DNA of 64,000 nucleotides from Bradyrhizobium australiense (lineage in GTDB: Bacteria > Pseudomonadota > Alphaproteobacteria > Rhizobiales > Xanthobacteraceae): the NCBI RefSeq assembly GCF_013114825.1, contig NZ_JAAVLX010000011.1:62001-126000 (forward strand), given 5' to 3'. The notes under the pieces were generated by a model. That model was not told the DNA's origin. It ran no database searches and saw only the letters and a program-made list of their open reading frames with translations. Shown piece after piece: positions 1 through 8,230 of the stretch (positions are counted from its first letter, which is position 1; each line of letters starts with the position of its first letter). Both the position numbers and the translations under genes were made by a program.

Positions 1-890
1 AAGATCGCGTTCATCTGGGCATTCAGCTTTTGCACGATCTCCGGCCGCATGCCCGCGGGTCCAACGATGCCGAACCAGACGGTGACCTCGTATCCGGAAA
101 CGCCGGCCTCCGAGACCGTCGGCACGTTTGCGGCGAGCGCCGAGCGCGTCTTGCTGCTGACGCCAAGCGCCCGCAACTTGTCGGCTTTAACTTGGGGCAA
201 CACGTTCGGCGTGTTGTCGAAGGCGATATCGATGTGCCCGCCGAGCATGTCGTTCACCATTGGCGCACTGCCTTTATAAGGCACATGCACGAGGTCGATC
301 CCTGCCATGCTCTTGAACAATTCCATCGAGAGATGGTTGGACGAACCGATACCGGTCGAGCCGTAGCTGACCTTGGCGGGATTCTTTTTGGCGTAGTCGA
401 TCAGCTCCTTCACGGAATTGATCGGCATCGAGGGCTTTATCACAAGAAGGTTCTGCGTCTGGCCCGCGAAGATCAGCGGCGTAAAATCCTTCACCGTATC
501 GTAGGGCAGATTCTTGTAGATGCTGGGATTGGCGCCGAACGGAAACGCGACGCCGAGCAGGGTGTAGCCGTCGGGCGGTGCCTTGGCGACAGCTTCGGTA
601 CCGATCAGCGTGCCGCCGCCCGGCCGGTTCTCGACCACGACGGGAACGCCCCAGGCCTCGTTGAGCTTTTGCGCTACGATCCGCCCCAGCGTGTCGTTGA
701 ATCCGCCGGGCGGGTAGGGAACGACGTAGCGGATGGTCCGGCTCGGGTAGTTGTCCGGATCGGCCGGTATTGCCGGGGCGGTCTGCGCCGATGCTGCGGT
801 GGCGCCAAGGAGAATAAGGAGAGCGCAGCAGGCGAAGTGAACAAGTCGGCGTGCGCTCGATGCAACTTCAGCCCGCTGCGTTTCAGACAT
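1..890 (-). CDS. Bug-family (TTT) periplasmic receptor, 3' end outside window
   Basis: Periplasmic solute receptor of the Bug/TctC family, which binds carboxylates for tripartite tricarboxylate transporters. The ATG at 890 opens a hydrophobic signal peptide ending near ATAASAQ. Family hallmarks follow: YPSRTIRYVVPYPPGG, VVVENRPGGG, VAKAPPDGYT, VPYKGSAP and the late VPTVSEAG segment. The reading frame runs off the left edge, so only the last residues are missing. The start overlaps the stop of the upstream enolase-superfamily gene by 8 nt, so it is the last visible gene of the operon. No TctA or TctB membrane subunit is visible. The ligand is unknown; the neighbours suggest a sugar acid. Confidence 0.9.
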   Translation of the reverse strand, partial: MSETQRAEVASSARRLVHFACCALLILLGATAASAQTAPAIPADPDNYPSRTIRYVVPYPPGGFNDTLGRIVAQKLNEAWGVPVVVENRPGGGTLIGTEAVAKAPPDGYTLLGVAFPFGANPSIYKNLPYDTVKDFTPLIFAGQTQNLLVIKPSMPINSVKELIDYAKKNPAKVSYGSTGIGSSNHLSMELFKSMAGIDLVHVPYKGSAPMVNDMLGGHIDIAFDNTPNVLPQVKADKLRALGVSSKTRSALAANVPTVSEAGVSGYEVTVWFGIVGPAGMRPEIVQKLNAQMNAI

Positions 891-2022
891 AGCACGGTCC
901 CTCGATCAGCGGATGGGCATTGATGAAGGCTTCATTGATCTCGACGCCAAGCCCTGGCGTTTCCGACGGCTTGACGCATCCGTCCGTATCTAACGCGTAG
1001 GGGCTGCCACCAACCTCATCGCGGAACGGGTTGTGCTTGGCGACATCGCCCTCGAAATATCCCGGGAGATCGACGGCCGCGAGCACGTTGATGCTCGCAG
1101 CCATGTTGATGCCGGTTGCCGAGGTATGCGGATTGAACGACAGCTTCCACGCATAGGCCATGCCGGCGATCCGGACCGCCTCGGTGACGCCGCCGGTCTT
1201 GGACAGATCCGGCTGCACGAAGCTCACGGCGCGGTCTTCGATCAGGCGCGTGAATTCGAAGCGGGTGTAGTGGTTTTCGCCGGCCGCCAGCGGCGTGGTG
1301 CCGAGCGATGCGGCCGTTTGGTACGAGCGGTAGTCTTGTGCCGGAAACGGTTCTTCGAGCCATCCGATCTGCAGCTCTTCATAGGCTGGCATCACGCGGC
1401 GCACGTCGTCGACGGTGTATCCGGTGTTGGCGTCCACCAGGATCTCGATTTCGTCTCCGACCGCTTCGCGGACGGCGGTGGCGCGGGCAACGTCGTCGCG
1501 GGGATTGTCGCCGACGCGAAGCTTGATCGCCCGATACCCCTGCGCGACATAGCCGAGGGCTTCCTGCGCGAGCGATTGCGGCGGCTGATAGCCGAGCGAA
1601 ATGCCGCCCGCATAGGCCTTGATCGGCTTTGAAGCGCCGCCGAGCAGTTTGTACAGCGGCCAGCCGGCCGCCTTGGCCCTGATATCCCACAGCGCGAGAT
1701 CGAGGCCGCTCAAGGCCATCGCGGCGGCATACCCCATGCCATGGCTCGCGAGCTGCATCTGGTAGACGCGTTGCCAGACGCCGACGACGTTCATCGCATC
1801 CATGCCGACGACGAGCTCGGAGATCGTGGTATCGATCAGCTTGGCGATCGCGCCCGGGCAGCGGCCGTGATGGGCTTCGCCCCATCCGGTGAGGCCTTGA
1901 TCGGTGGTGACTTTGACCAATACCGCGTCGCGCTTGACGGCGCGGCCGATACCGAGCCTGACGTTCTGTCCCTCCGGCACGCGGTAGGAGATCGGGACGG
2001 CTTTGATCGATGTAATGCGCAT
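883..2022 (-). CDS. Mandelate racemase/muconate lactonizing enzyme family protein (sugar-acid dehydratase-like)
   Basis: A 379-residue enolase-superfamily enzyme. These enzymes abstract the proton alpha to a carboxylate, in racemases, lactonizing enzymes and sugar-acid dehydratases. The N-terminal capping domain is followed by a barrel with KLR near residues 167-169 (many homologues have KxK), the metal-ligand sites DAN near 197-199, EEP near 223-225 and GEN near 248-250, and a candidate catalytic His at 299 (NPHTS). Length is normal. It lies between a hydroxyacid dehydrogenase gene (10 nt upstream) and a Bug receptor gene (8-nt overlap). That context suggests dehydration of an aldonate, but the substrate cannot be read from sequence. 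Confidence 0.9.
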   Translation of the reverse strand: MRITSIKAVPISYRVPEGQNVRLGIGRAVKRDAVLVKVTTDQGLTGWGEAHHGRCPGAIAKLIDTTISELVVGMDAMNVVGVWQRVYQMQLASHGMGYAAAMALSGLDLALWDIRAKAAGWPLYKLLGGASKPIKAYAGGISLGYQPPQSLAQEALGYVAQGYRAIKLRVGDNPRDDVARATAVREAVGDEIEILVDANTGYTVDDVRRVMPAYEELQIGWLEEPFPAQDYRSYQTAASLGTTPLAAGENHYTRFEFTRLIEDRAVSFVQPDLSKTGGVTEAVRIAGMAYAWKLSFNPHTSATGINMAASINVLAAVDLPGYFEGDVAKHNPFRDEVGGSPYALDTDGCVKPSETPGLGVEINEAFINAHPLIEGPCYV

Positions 2023-2032
2023 GTTGGGGACC

Positions 2033-2995
2033 TCATGCCGCCTTGTAGGCGGGATTGACGAGATTGAGCGGTTGTTCGCCGCGCAGGATACGAAGCATTT
2101 CCTCGGCTGAGCCGACGGCCATCGCTCGGCCGCTGGTGGCGGTGATGCCCGCGGTATGCGGCGTCAGCAACAGGTTCGGACAATCGAACAGGACGTCGTT
2201 CGACGGCAAGGGTTGCACGTCGAACACGTCGAGCGCCGCACCGCCGATCTTCTGCGACTTCAGCGCGTCGATCAGCGCAGGCGTCTCGATCACGGCGCCG
2301 CGCGAGACGTTCACCAGCAGGGCAGACGGCTTCATCCGGCCGATCAGGTCGCGGCTGACCATGCCTCTTGTCTCGTCGGTCAGCGCGCAGCACACCGCGA
2401 TGGCATCGCTGCGGGCGAACAGGTCTGCGAGCGAGACTTCTTCGATACCGGCGGGCAGCGATCCCTTGCGGCGCGAGGTGCCGAGCACTTTCATCCCAAA
2501 GCCGCCACGTGCGATACCTGCGAGGTGACGGCCGATAGTGCCGACCCCGAGGATACCGAGCGTTGTCGTGCTGAGTTCGGTAAAGCTGTCAGCCGCCGGG
2601 CGCGCGGTATTCCAGCCATCGCTGCGCAAGCTTTTGTCCAGGCGGTAGAGCGGCCGGCGCAGATACATCAAGGCCGACATCACATATTCGGCCACCGCGT
2701 TGGTATTGCTTCCCGGCAGGTTGGCCACCGCTATGCCGTGCGCGGTGGCGGCGGCGACCGGGATGAAGTCGAGGCCGACGCCGTGGCGGACGATGCCCTT
2801 GAGGCGCGGCGCATGATCGACGATATCGTCGGGCAGCTTGGCGCGCACGATGATGCCATCGGCATCCCCAGCGAAATTACGCAAGGTTTCCGGACGTGCG
2901 TCGGGCGGGACGATCAGACTGACATGCGGCGCGAGAATCGCCTCGCCGTCGGGATGCATCGCATTGGTCAAGAGGACGGTTGGTTTTTCAGGCAT
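2033..2995 (-). CDS. D-isomer-specific 2-hydroxyacid dehydrogenase family protein
   Basis: A 320-residue NAD(P)-dependent 2-hydroxyacid dehydrogenase of the phosphoglycerate dehydrogenase/hydroxypyruvate reductase type. The Rossmann motif GxGxxG falls at residues 150-155 (GVGTIG). SRGAV supplies the substrate-binding Arg near 231, and TPHTAG supplies the catalytic His near 279. The segment that normally reads DVFxxEP reads DVFDVQP here, so Gln260 sits where the catalytic Glu is usual. The start at 2995 overlaps the upstream FAH-family stop by 8 nt; the longer open frame upstream is only the shadow of that gene. It probably reduces or oxidises a 2-keto intermediate of the operon. Activity is uncertain because of the Gln. 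Confidence 0.9.
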   Translation of the reverse strand: MPEKPTVLLTNAMHPDGEAILAPHVSLIVPPDARPETLRNFAGDADGIIVRAKLPDDIVDHAPRLKGIVRHGVGLDFIPVAAATAHGIAVANLPGSNTNAVAEYVMSALMYLRRPLYRLDKSLRSDGWNTARPAADSFTELSTTTLGILGVGTIGRHLAGIARGGFGMKVLGTSRRKGSLPAGIEEVSLADLFARSDAIAVCCALTDETRGMVSRDLIGRMKPSALLVNVSRGAVIETPALIDALKSQKIGGAALDVFDVQPLPSNDVLFDCPNLLLTPHTAGITATSGRAMAVGSAEEMLRILRGEQPLNLVNPAYKAA

Positions 2996-3893
2996 CTGGC
3001 GCGGATCCTTCGATGACGGGATTTCGCAGTCGGCCAAGGCCTTCGACCTCGACTTCGACGGTCGAGCCTGGCGTGAGCCACGCCGGCGGTTTGTGCAGGG
3101 CGGCGACGCCGGCCGGTGTGCCTGTTGCGATGATGTCGCCGGGCTCGAGCGGCTGCAGGACGGACAAATAGGAGACGAGATCGGCGACGTCGAACAGCAT
3201 GTCGCGCGTCGACCCGGACTGCAGCACACGGCCGTCGACCTTCAGCGATACCGCCAGCGCGTGAGGGTCCCTGACTTCATCGCGAGACGCGAGATACGGG
3301 CCAAACGGCCCAAACGTCGCAAAATTCTTGCCGCGATCGAAATGGCCGTCCGTCTTGATGATTTCGCTGGCGCTGATGTCGTTGAAGCAGCCATAGGCAA
3401 CGACGTGATCGAGCGCCCGGTCCTTGCCGACCTTCTCGGCGCGGGTACCGATCACGGCAGCAAGTTCGGCTTCATAGGTGACGCCGCCGATTCCCGCCGG
3501 CAGAACGATCGCCTGTCCGGCCCCGGTAATCGTTCGCAGCGCTTTCATGAACAGCACCGGCTTCTCCGGCGGTGGCATGCCGCGCTCGGCCAGCGCATCG
3601 CGGTAGTTATGTGCAATGCCGAAGATCCGTCGCGGCGCGGGCAGCGGCGCGGTCAGTGTGACGGAAGCGATGGAAAGTTTTGCTTCCTCTGCAAGGCGGT
3701 GCGCGCGGATTCGTTCGACGACGTCGGGAAGGCCGGCCTCGATCAAAGCAAGCATTTGCGGCGCAACGCCTCGCAGCGCCTCGCGCATCGACGGATGCGC
3801 GAGATCGACGACCTGGTCGTTGTGGCCGGCGCCATTCCCGAGCAGCACGCCCGCGCGGACAAAACCCTGCTTGCTGAAGCTGACGAATTTCAT
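2988..3893 (-). CDS. Fumarylacetoacetate hydrolase (FAH) family protein
   Basis: A 301-residue FAH-family enzyme. Relatives hydrolyse or dehydrate 2-keto or 2,4-diketo acids, for example 2,4-diketo-3-deoxy-L-fuconate hydrolase and 2-keto-3-deoxy-D-arabinonate dehydratase. The C-terminal catalytic domain starts near GIAHNYRDA (residues 92-100). Candidate metal ligands are Glu141 and Glu143 (YEAEL) and Asp172 (CFNDIS). TGTPAGVA lies near the C terminus. It starts at the ATG at 3893 and overlaps the next gene by 8 nt, so the two are probably translationally coupled. With two enolase-superfamily enzymes and a hydroxyacid dehydrogenase it fits a non-phosphorylative sugar-acid route ending in C-C cleavage. 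The exact reaction is inferred. Confidence 0.88.
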   Translation of the reverse strand: MKFVSFSKQGFVRAGVLLGNGAGHNDQVVDLAHPSMREALRGVAPQMLALIEAGLPDVVERIRAHRLAEEAKLSIASVTLTAPLPAPRRIFGIAHNYRDALAERGMPPPEKPVLFMKALRTITGAGQAIVLPAGIGGVTYEAELAAVIGTRAEKVGKDRALDHVVAYGCFNDISASEIIKTDGHFDRGKNFATFGPFGPYLASRDEVRDPHALAVSLKVDGRVLQSGSTRDMLFDVADLVSYLSVLQPLEPGDIIATGTPAGVAALHKPPAWLTPGSTVEVEVEGLGRLRNPVIEGSAPDA

Positions 3894-3909
3894 GCTTGTA
3901 GCAACCTGT

Positions 3910-5049
3910 TCAGGCGACGCGGTAGCGATCGAGCACGCCGCGATCGATCTCGATGCCGAGACCGGCGCGGTGCGGGACAGCAATCGTGCCCTTGACCTGG
4001 CGGATCGGCTCGACGGCCAAGTGATCGCGGAACGGATTTTCCTCCTGCTCGAATTCCAGCATCGGCGGCATTGGGAACAGGCTCTGCGGCTGGTTTGGTA
4101 TAGACGCCAGGAAGTGGATGGTGGCGGCGAGACCGACCACGGAACCCCATGCATGTGGCACGCATTCCACGCCATGTATCGAGGCCAGCGCCGCGATTTT
4201 CTTGCATTCGGTAATACCGCCCGCCGCGCAGACGTCAGGCTGTACGATATCCATCGCCTTGCGCACAATGGCGTCGCGAAAACCCCAGCGGGTGAACTCG
4301 TTCTCGCCACCCGCCACCGACATGTCGAGCGCGCGCGACACCTCGACATAGCCATCGATGTCCTCCGGCGAGATCGGCTCCTCGAACCATTCGATATCGA
4401 GTTCTTCCAGCTTGCGGCCAAGCCGGATCGCGGCGGGAACGGTAAGGCAATGATTGGCGTCGACCATCAGCTTGACGTCGGGGCCGATGGCCTCACGCAC
4501 CGCCTTGACGCGATCGAAATCGCGCTTGATCGAACCGAGGCCGATCTTCATCTTGATCGCCCTGAACCCTTTTCTGACGTAGGCCGAGGCTTCCTCGACC
4601 GCCTCGTCGACCAGCCGGTCCATGTCGGTGAAGTAAAGCCCGGTGGCATAGGCATCGACTTCGGTGCGGAACGCACCGCCGATCAATTTGTGAACCGGCT
4701 TGTTGCAGGCCTTGCCGACGATGTCCCACAGCGCGAGGTCGATGCCGCTGATCGCGGCGATCGACATGCCCTTCGGGCCGTAATCCTTGATCCGATTATA
4801 GAGATCCTCCCAGATCACCTCGACGTCGAACGGATCGCGGCCGATCACGCGCGGCGCCAACTGGGTGTCGATGAAGGCCTTGGCGACGGCAGAGGGGCCG
4901 TAGCATTCGCCCCAGCCGACGATGCCGTCATCGGTCTCGATCTCGACCAGGCAGGTGCCGCGGGTCTTGTAAAGCCAGCCGCGCGAGGAGGTGAAGGGCC
5001 GCGCGACCGGAGCTGCAACGACGTGACAGGTGATTTTCTTGATGGACAA
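3910..5049 (-). CDS. Mandelate racemase/muconate lactonizing enzyme family protein (second copy)
   Basis: A second 379-residue enolase-superfamily enzyme in the same operon, clearly diverged from the copy at 883-2022. It keeps the full KMK triad near residues 166-168, DAN near 198-200, EEP near 223-225, GEN near 248-250 and a base-candidate His299 in HAWGS. The only plausible start is the TTG at 5049, reading MSIKK; no strong ribosome binding site precedes it. Relatives include D-galactonate and other aldonate dehydratases and galactarate-type enzymes. Because the two paralogues differ at the second Lys of KxK, they may act on different epimers or on successive steps. Confidence 0.88.
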   Translation of the reverse strand: MSIKKITCHVVAAPVARPFTSSRGWLYKTRGTCLVEIETDDGIVGWGECYGPSAVAKAFIDTQLAPRVIGRDPFDVEVIWEDLYNRIKDYGPKGMSIAAISGIDLALWDIVGKACNKPVHKLIGGAFRTEVDAYATGLYFTDMDRLVDEAVEEASAYVRKGFRAIKMKIGLGSIKRDFDRVKAVREAIGPDVKLMVDANHCLTVPAAIRLGRKLEELDIEWFEEPISPEDIDGYVEVSRALDMSVAGGENEFTRWGFRDAIVRKAMDIVQPDVCAAGGITECKKIAALASIHGVECVPHAWGSVVGLAATIHFLASIPNQPQSLFPMPPMLEFEQEENPFRDHLAVEPIRQVKGTIAVPHRAGLGIEIDRGVLDRYRVA

Positions 5050-5100
5050 GCGCTTAGGCCTTTGTCTTGTTGTGAGGAGGGCAGGGCGGCGAGGCGCCGG

Positions 5101-6078
5101 TTATTCTTTCTGGTCCTTCGGGAAGACCTGCGCTGCCACGGTGCCGAGCGCGTTGGCGACGCTGTCGACTTCCTTGGTCAGGGCATCGCCGGTGAGATCG
5201 TCGACGAGGAACGCGTTCTTCTTGGAAAATTCCTTGAAGCGCGGATCCTGGATGGCCGCGCGGAAGGCGGTGATGAGCTTGGTCTTGACATCGGCGGGAA
5301 GGCCGGCCGGCGCGACTACATAGGCCATCTGCACGACGGGACCGAATGGGAAGACGTCGTATCCCCTGTCCTTGAAGGTCGGTACATCCGGAAACATCTC
5401 CAGTCGCTCATTGGCGAAGATGCCAATCGGCTTGAGCAGGCCTTCCTGAATCTGCCCGATCGTTTCCGACGGCTTGAGCACGCCGGAAGTGACGTGCCCG
5501 CCGAGCAGGTCGGCGACCACCTTCGAGCCACCGGTGTAGGGCACGTTGACATAGTTGACGCCGGCAGCGCGCGCCGTCATCGACGCAAAGATGTGGTTGA
5601 GGTTGTAGTTGCCGGGCGTGCCGATCGTCACCTTGTCGGGATTGTCCTTCATCAGCTTGACGAAATCGTCGAGCGATTTCTGCTCGGCCTTGGTCGGCAC
5701 CAGCAACATCAACGGATCGGTCGAGACGCGGGCGATGTGGGTGAACTGCGCATTGGTGAGCGGCGTCTTGCCCTGCGCGATCAGCGCCAGCGTCGAACTG
5801 GTGCCCATGCCGATCGTGTAGCCGTCGGGGGTTGCTGTTGCCACGCGGCGCATGCCGATCGTGCCGGTGGCGCCGGCCACGTTCTCGATCACGAGCTTAA
5901 TACCGTGTTCGCGCAGGATCGGATCGAGCGCCCGCACCGCGACATCGTTCGAGCCGCCGGCATTCCAGGGCACGATGAAGGTGACGTCCCGCGCAGGATA
6001 GGCGGATTGAGCCTCGGCGGCTGTGAACTGAAAACTGGCAATAGCGCACGCCAGAATAATCGAGCTCGGCTTGAGCAT
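5101..6078 (-). CDS. Bug-family (TTT) periplasmic receptor
   Basis: A 325-residue tricarboxylate-type periplasmic receptor and first gene of the minus-strand operon. A signal peptide covers about residues 1-23 (cleavage after AAEAQ). Bug-family segments follow: FIVPWNAGGSNDV, VIENVAGATGT, ATATPDGYT and VPYTGGSKV. A good ribosome binding site (AAGGAAA) precedes the ATG at 6078. It faces the GntR gene across a perfect palindrome, so it is probably the first target of that regulator. No cognate TctAB permease is visible, so it must work with a transporter encoded elsewhere or act as a sensor-type receptor. Confidence 0.92.
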   Translation of the reverse strand: MLKPSSIILACAIASFQFTAAEAQSAYPARDVTFIVPWNAGGSNDVAVRALDPILREHGIKLVIENVAGATGTIGMRRVATATPDGYTIGMGTSSTLALIAQGKTPLTNAQFTHIARVSTDPLMLLVPTKAEQKSLDDFVKLMKDNPDKVTIGTPGNYNLNHIFASMTARAAGVNYVNVPYTGGSKVVADLLGGHVTSGVLKPSETIGQIQEGLLKPIGIFANERLEMFPDVPTFKDRGYDVFPFGPVVQMAYVVAPAGLPADVKTKLITAFRAAIQDPRFKEFSKKNAFLVDDLTGDALTKEVDSVANALGTVAAQVFPKDQKE

Positions 6079-6097
6079 TGTTGTTTCCTTCCATTGT

Positions 6098-6119
6098 GTT
6101 GTTTGTTATAACAAACAAC
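6098..6119. promoter_or_regulatory. 22-bp perfect palindrome, probable GntR operator
   Basis: A 22-bp perfect inverted repeat (half-site GTTGTTTGTTA, centre at 6108/6109) lies in the 111-bp gap between the divergent Bug receptor and GntR genes. It contains TTGTTATAACAA, typical of the AT-rich symmetric sites bound by FCD-subfamily GntR regulators. Its distance from the receptor start (about 20 bp) and regulator start (about 70 bp) suits repression of both promoters. The symmetry is seen directly; the binding partner is inferred. Confidence 0.65.
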
Positions 6120-6189
6120 GTCGGGCGGTCAATAGACCGCCTTGCGAGGGAATTTGCGCCATGTCGCGCGCTGGGATAGCGAGCGTCCG

Positions 6190-6882
6190 ATGACGACGGC
6201 ATTGAAGCGAATCGAACGTGAGCCACTGTGGGATCTCGCGCACGCGCAGCTGCGCGATGCGCTGCTGGCCGGGAAGTTCGAGCCCGGCACGGTCCTGACC
6301 TTGCGCGCGCTGGCCGAAAGTTTTGGGACGTCGATTACGCCGGTACGCGACGCCGTCACCCGGCTGGTTGCGCAAGGTGTGCTGCAGCAGGGGCCGCGCA
6401 ATTCGGCGATCGTGCCGAACCTGTCACGCAAGGAGCTCGCAGATCTGACGGTGGTGCGCTGCGCACTCGAAGGACGCGCGGCGCGGGAAGCCGCACTGCA
6501 ACGGCACGACGACGCCACGCTGCGCCGTCTTGAAGAACGGCTTGCGACGATGCAGTCGCTGATCCAGGCGCGAAAGCTGGAAAGCTATCTCGAGCATCAC
6601 CGGAAATTCCATTTCGGGATTTACGCGATGTCGGGCATCCCGCTGATGGTCGAGACCATCGAGAACATGTGGCTGCGGTGCGGCCCGGTGTTGTCCTTCG
6701 TGATCCCCGAATATGTCGTTCTGTTAAAAGGGTGGGACCATCACACCGCGTCGCTGAAGGCGATCATGGCGGGTGACGCTGATGGTGCAGAGCGTGAGAT
6801 TGTCGCCGACATCAGCGAAGCCGCGCACTATCTTGCCGGTCTTGCAGATTCGAAGGGGCAAATAAGGCGGCCGTCCAGCTAG
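6190..6882 (+). CDS. GntR-family transcriptional regulator (FCD/FadR subfamily)
   Basis: A 230-residue regulator. The N-terminal winged helix spans about residues 10-75 (LRALAESFGTSITPVRDAVTRL is the recognition region), and the all-helical FCD ligand-binding domain follows. The ATG at 6190 is chosen because the winged helix begins soon after it; an in-frame ATG at 6142 would only add a short unconserved tail. It is divergent from the sugar-acid operon with a palindrome in between, so it probably represses that operon until an acid intermediate binds the FCD domain. Confidence 0.9.
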   Translation: MTTALKRIEREPLWDLAHAQLRDALLAGKFEPGTVLTLRALAESFGTSITPVRDAVTRLVAQGVLQQGPRNSAIVPNLSRKELADLTVVRCALEGRAAREAALQRHDDATLRRLEERLATMQSLIQARKLESYLEHHRKFHFGIYAMSGIPLMVETIENMWLRCGPVLSFVIPEYVVLLKGWDHHTASLKAIMAGDADGAEREIVADISEAAHYLAGLADSKGQIRRPSS

Positions 6883-7125
6883 TTGGGCTTGCATTTAGAA
6901 AATCTCGCGGCCGACGTTCAGATCTTCCGTATCGTTGCACCTGGTGTCAAAGGACGAGGTTCAGCGGCTGCTGGGGGCATGCCTGATAACAGTAGAGAAC
7001 GGCGGGAGGATACATGAAACAAACAAGAAACTGTGTCGAGATTTTGCGATAGTTTGCCTGGCCCTGAGGGCGTCTCGACTATTGCGATCTTGCCAATACC
7101 AATGGTCTGAACCGGAGAAAACGTA

Positions 7126-8199
7126 ATGTCAGCGACTGTCCGACCGACCACCATGAAGGGGCCCGCAATTTTTCTGGCGCAGTTCATCGGCGATGCACAG
7201 CCGTTTGACAGCTTCGATGCCATCTGCGGCTGGGCCGCAGGACTCGGTTACAAGGGCGTTCAGGTCCCGACCTCCGATCCACGACTGATCGATCTCGACA
7301 AGGCTGCGGCCTCTCAGACCTATTGCGATGAAATTGCCGGCGTGGCCGCGAGCCACGGTCTCGTGATCACCGAATTGTCCACCCACCTGCAGGGACAGCT
7401 CGTCGCGGTCCACCCAGCCTACAACGAAGCCTTCGACGCTTTTGCACCGCCAGCAGTCAGGGGCAGGCCGAACGAACGTCAGATCTGGGCCATAAATCAA
7501 ATGGTGAAGGCCGCGCAGGCGTCTCGCCGCCTCGGCCTCACCGGCAGCGTGAGCTTCACCGGCGCGCTGGCCTGGCCGTTTCTTTATCCCTGGCCGCAGC
7601 GGCCGCCGGGCCTGATCGAGACAGCGTTCGACGAACTCGCGCGTCGCTGGCGTCCGATCCTCGATGCATATGAGGAAGTGGGCGTCGACCTCTGCTACGA
7701 AATCCATCCAGGCGAGGACGTATGCGACGGCATTACCTTCGAGATGTTCTACGAGCGCACCGGCAATCACCCCCGTTGCGCGATCAACTACGATCCGTCC
7801 CATTTCGTCCTGCAGCAACTGGACTATCTGGCCTTCGTCGACATTTACGCCGAGCGCATCCGCGCCTTCCATGTCAAGGACGCGGAGTTCAATCCGACCG
7901 GGCGGCAGGGCGTCTATTCGGGCTTCCAGCCTTGGATCAATCGCGCCGGGCGCTTTCGCTCGCTTGGTGACGGGCAGGTTGACTTCAAGGCGATCTTCTC
8001 GCGGCTGGCCGCCATTGGTTTCGACCGGTGGGCGGTGCTGGAGTGGGAGTGCTGTTTGAAGAACGCGGAGGACGGCGCGCGCGAAGGCGCCGCCTTTATC
8101 CGCGACCACATCATCCGCGTTACCGAGCGAGCCTTCGACGACTTCGCCGGCGGCACCAGCGACGAGAGGCAGATCCGACGAACATTGGGCCTCATTTGA
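7126..8199 (+). CDS. Sugar phosphate isomerase/epimerase-type TIM-barrel protein
   Basis: A 357-residue xylose-isomerase-like TIM-barrel protein, the AP-endonuclease-2 fold of sugar isomerases, epimerases and inosose dehydratases. Candidate metal ligands are the Glu in CYEIHPGED, the Asp and His in NYDPSHF, the His in FHVKDAEF and the Glu near the end in LEWEC. The start has a good ribosome binding site (GGAGAAAA). The gene lies 31 nt upstream of a Gfo/Idh/MocA oxidoreductase gene, a pairing seen in keto-inositol and 3-keto-sugar pathways. The substrate is unknown. Confidence 0.88.
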   Translation: MSATVRPTTMKGPAIFLAQFIGDAQPFDSFDAICGWAAGLGYKGVQVPTSDPRLIDLDKAAASQTYCDEIAGVAASHGLVITELSTHLQGQLVAVHPAYNEAFDAFAPPAVRGRPNERQIWAINQMVKAAQASRRLGLTGSVSFTGALAWPFLYPWPQRPPGLIETAFDELARRWRPILDAYEEVGVDLCYEIHPGEDVCDGITFEMFYERTGNHPRCAINYDPSHFVLQQLDYLAFVDIYAERIRAFHVKDAEFNPTGRQGVYSGFQPWINRAGRFRSLGDGQVDFKAIFSRLAAIGFDRWAVLEWECCLKNAEDGAREGAAFIRDHIIRVTERAFDDFAGGTSDERQIRRTLGLI

Positions 8200-8230
8200 G
8201 CGCCGGAATAAATTGACAGGAGCGTGCGAC

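Noticed and set aside
3616-6111. Very long plus-strand open frame (831 codons) across the FAH, enolase-superfamily and Bug genes
   Set aside because: It is antisense to three clearly conserved minus-strand genes and its translation has no family features.
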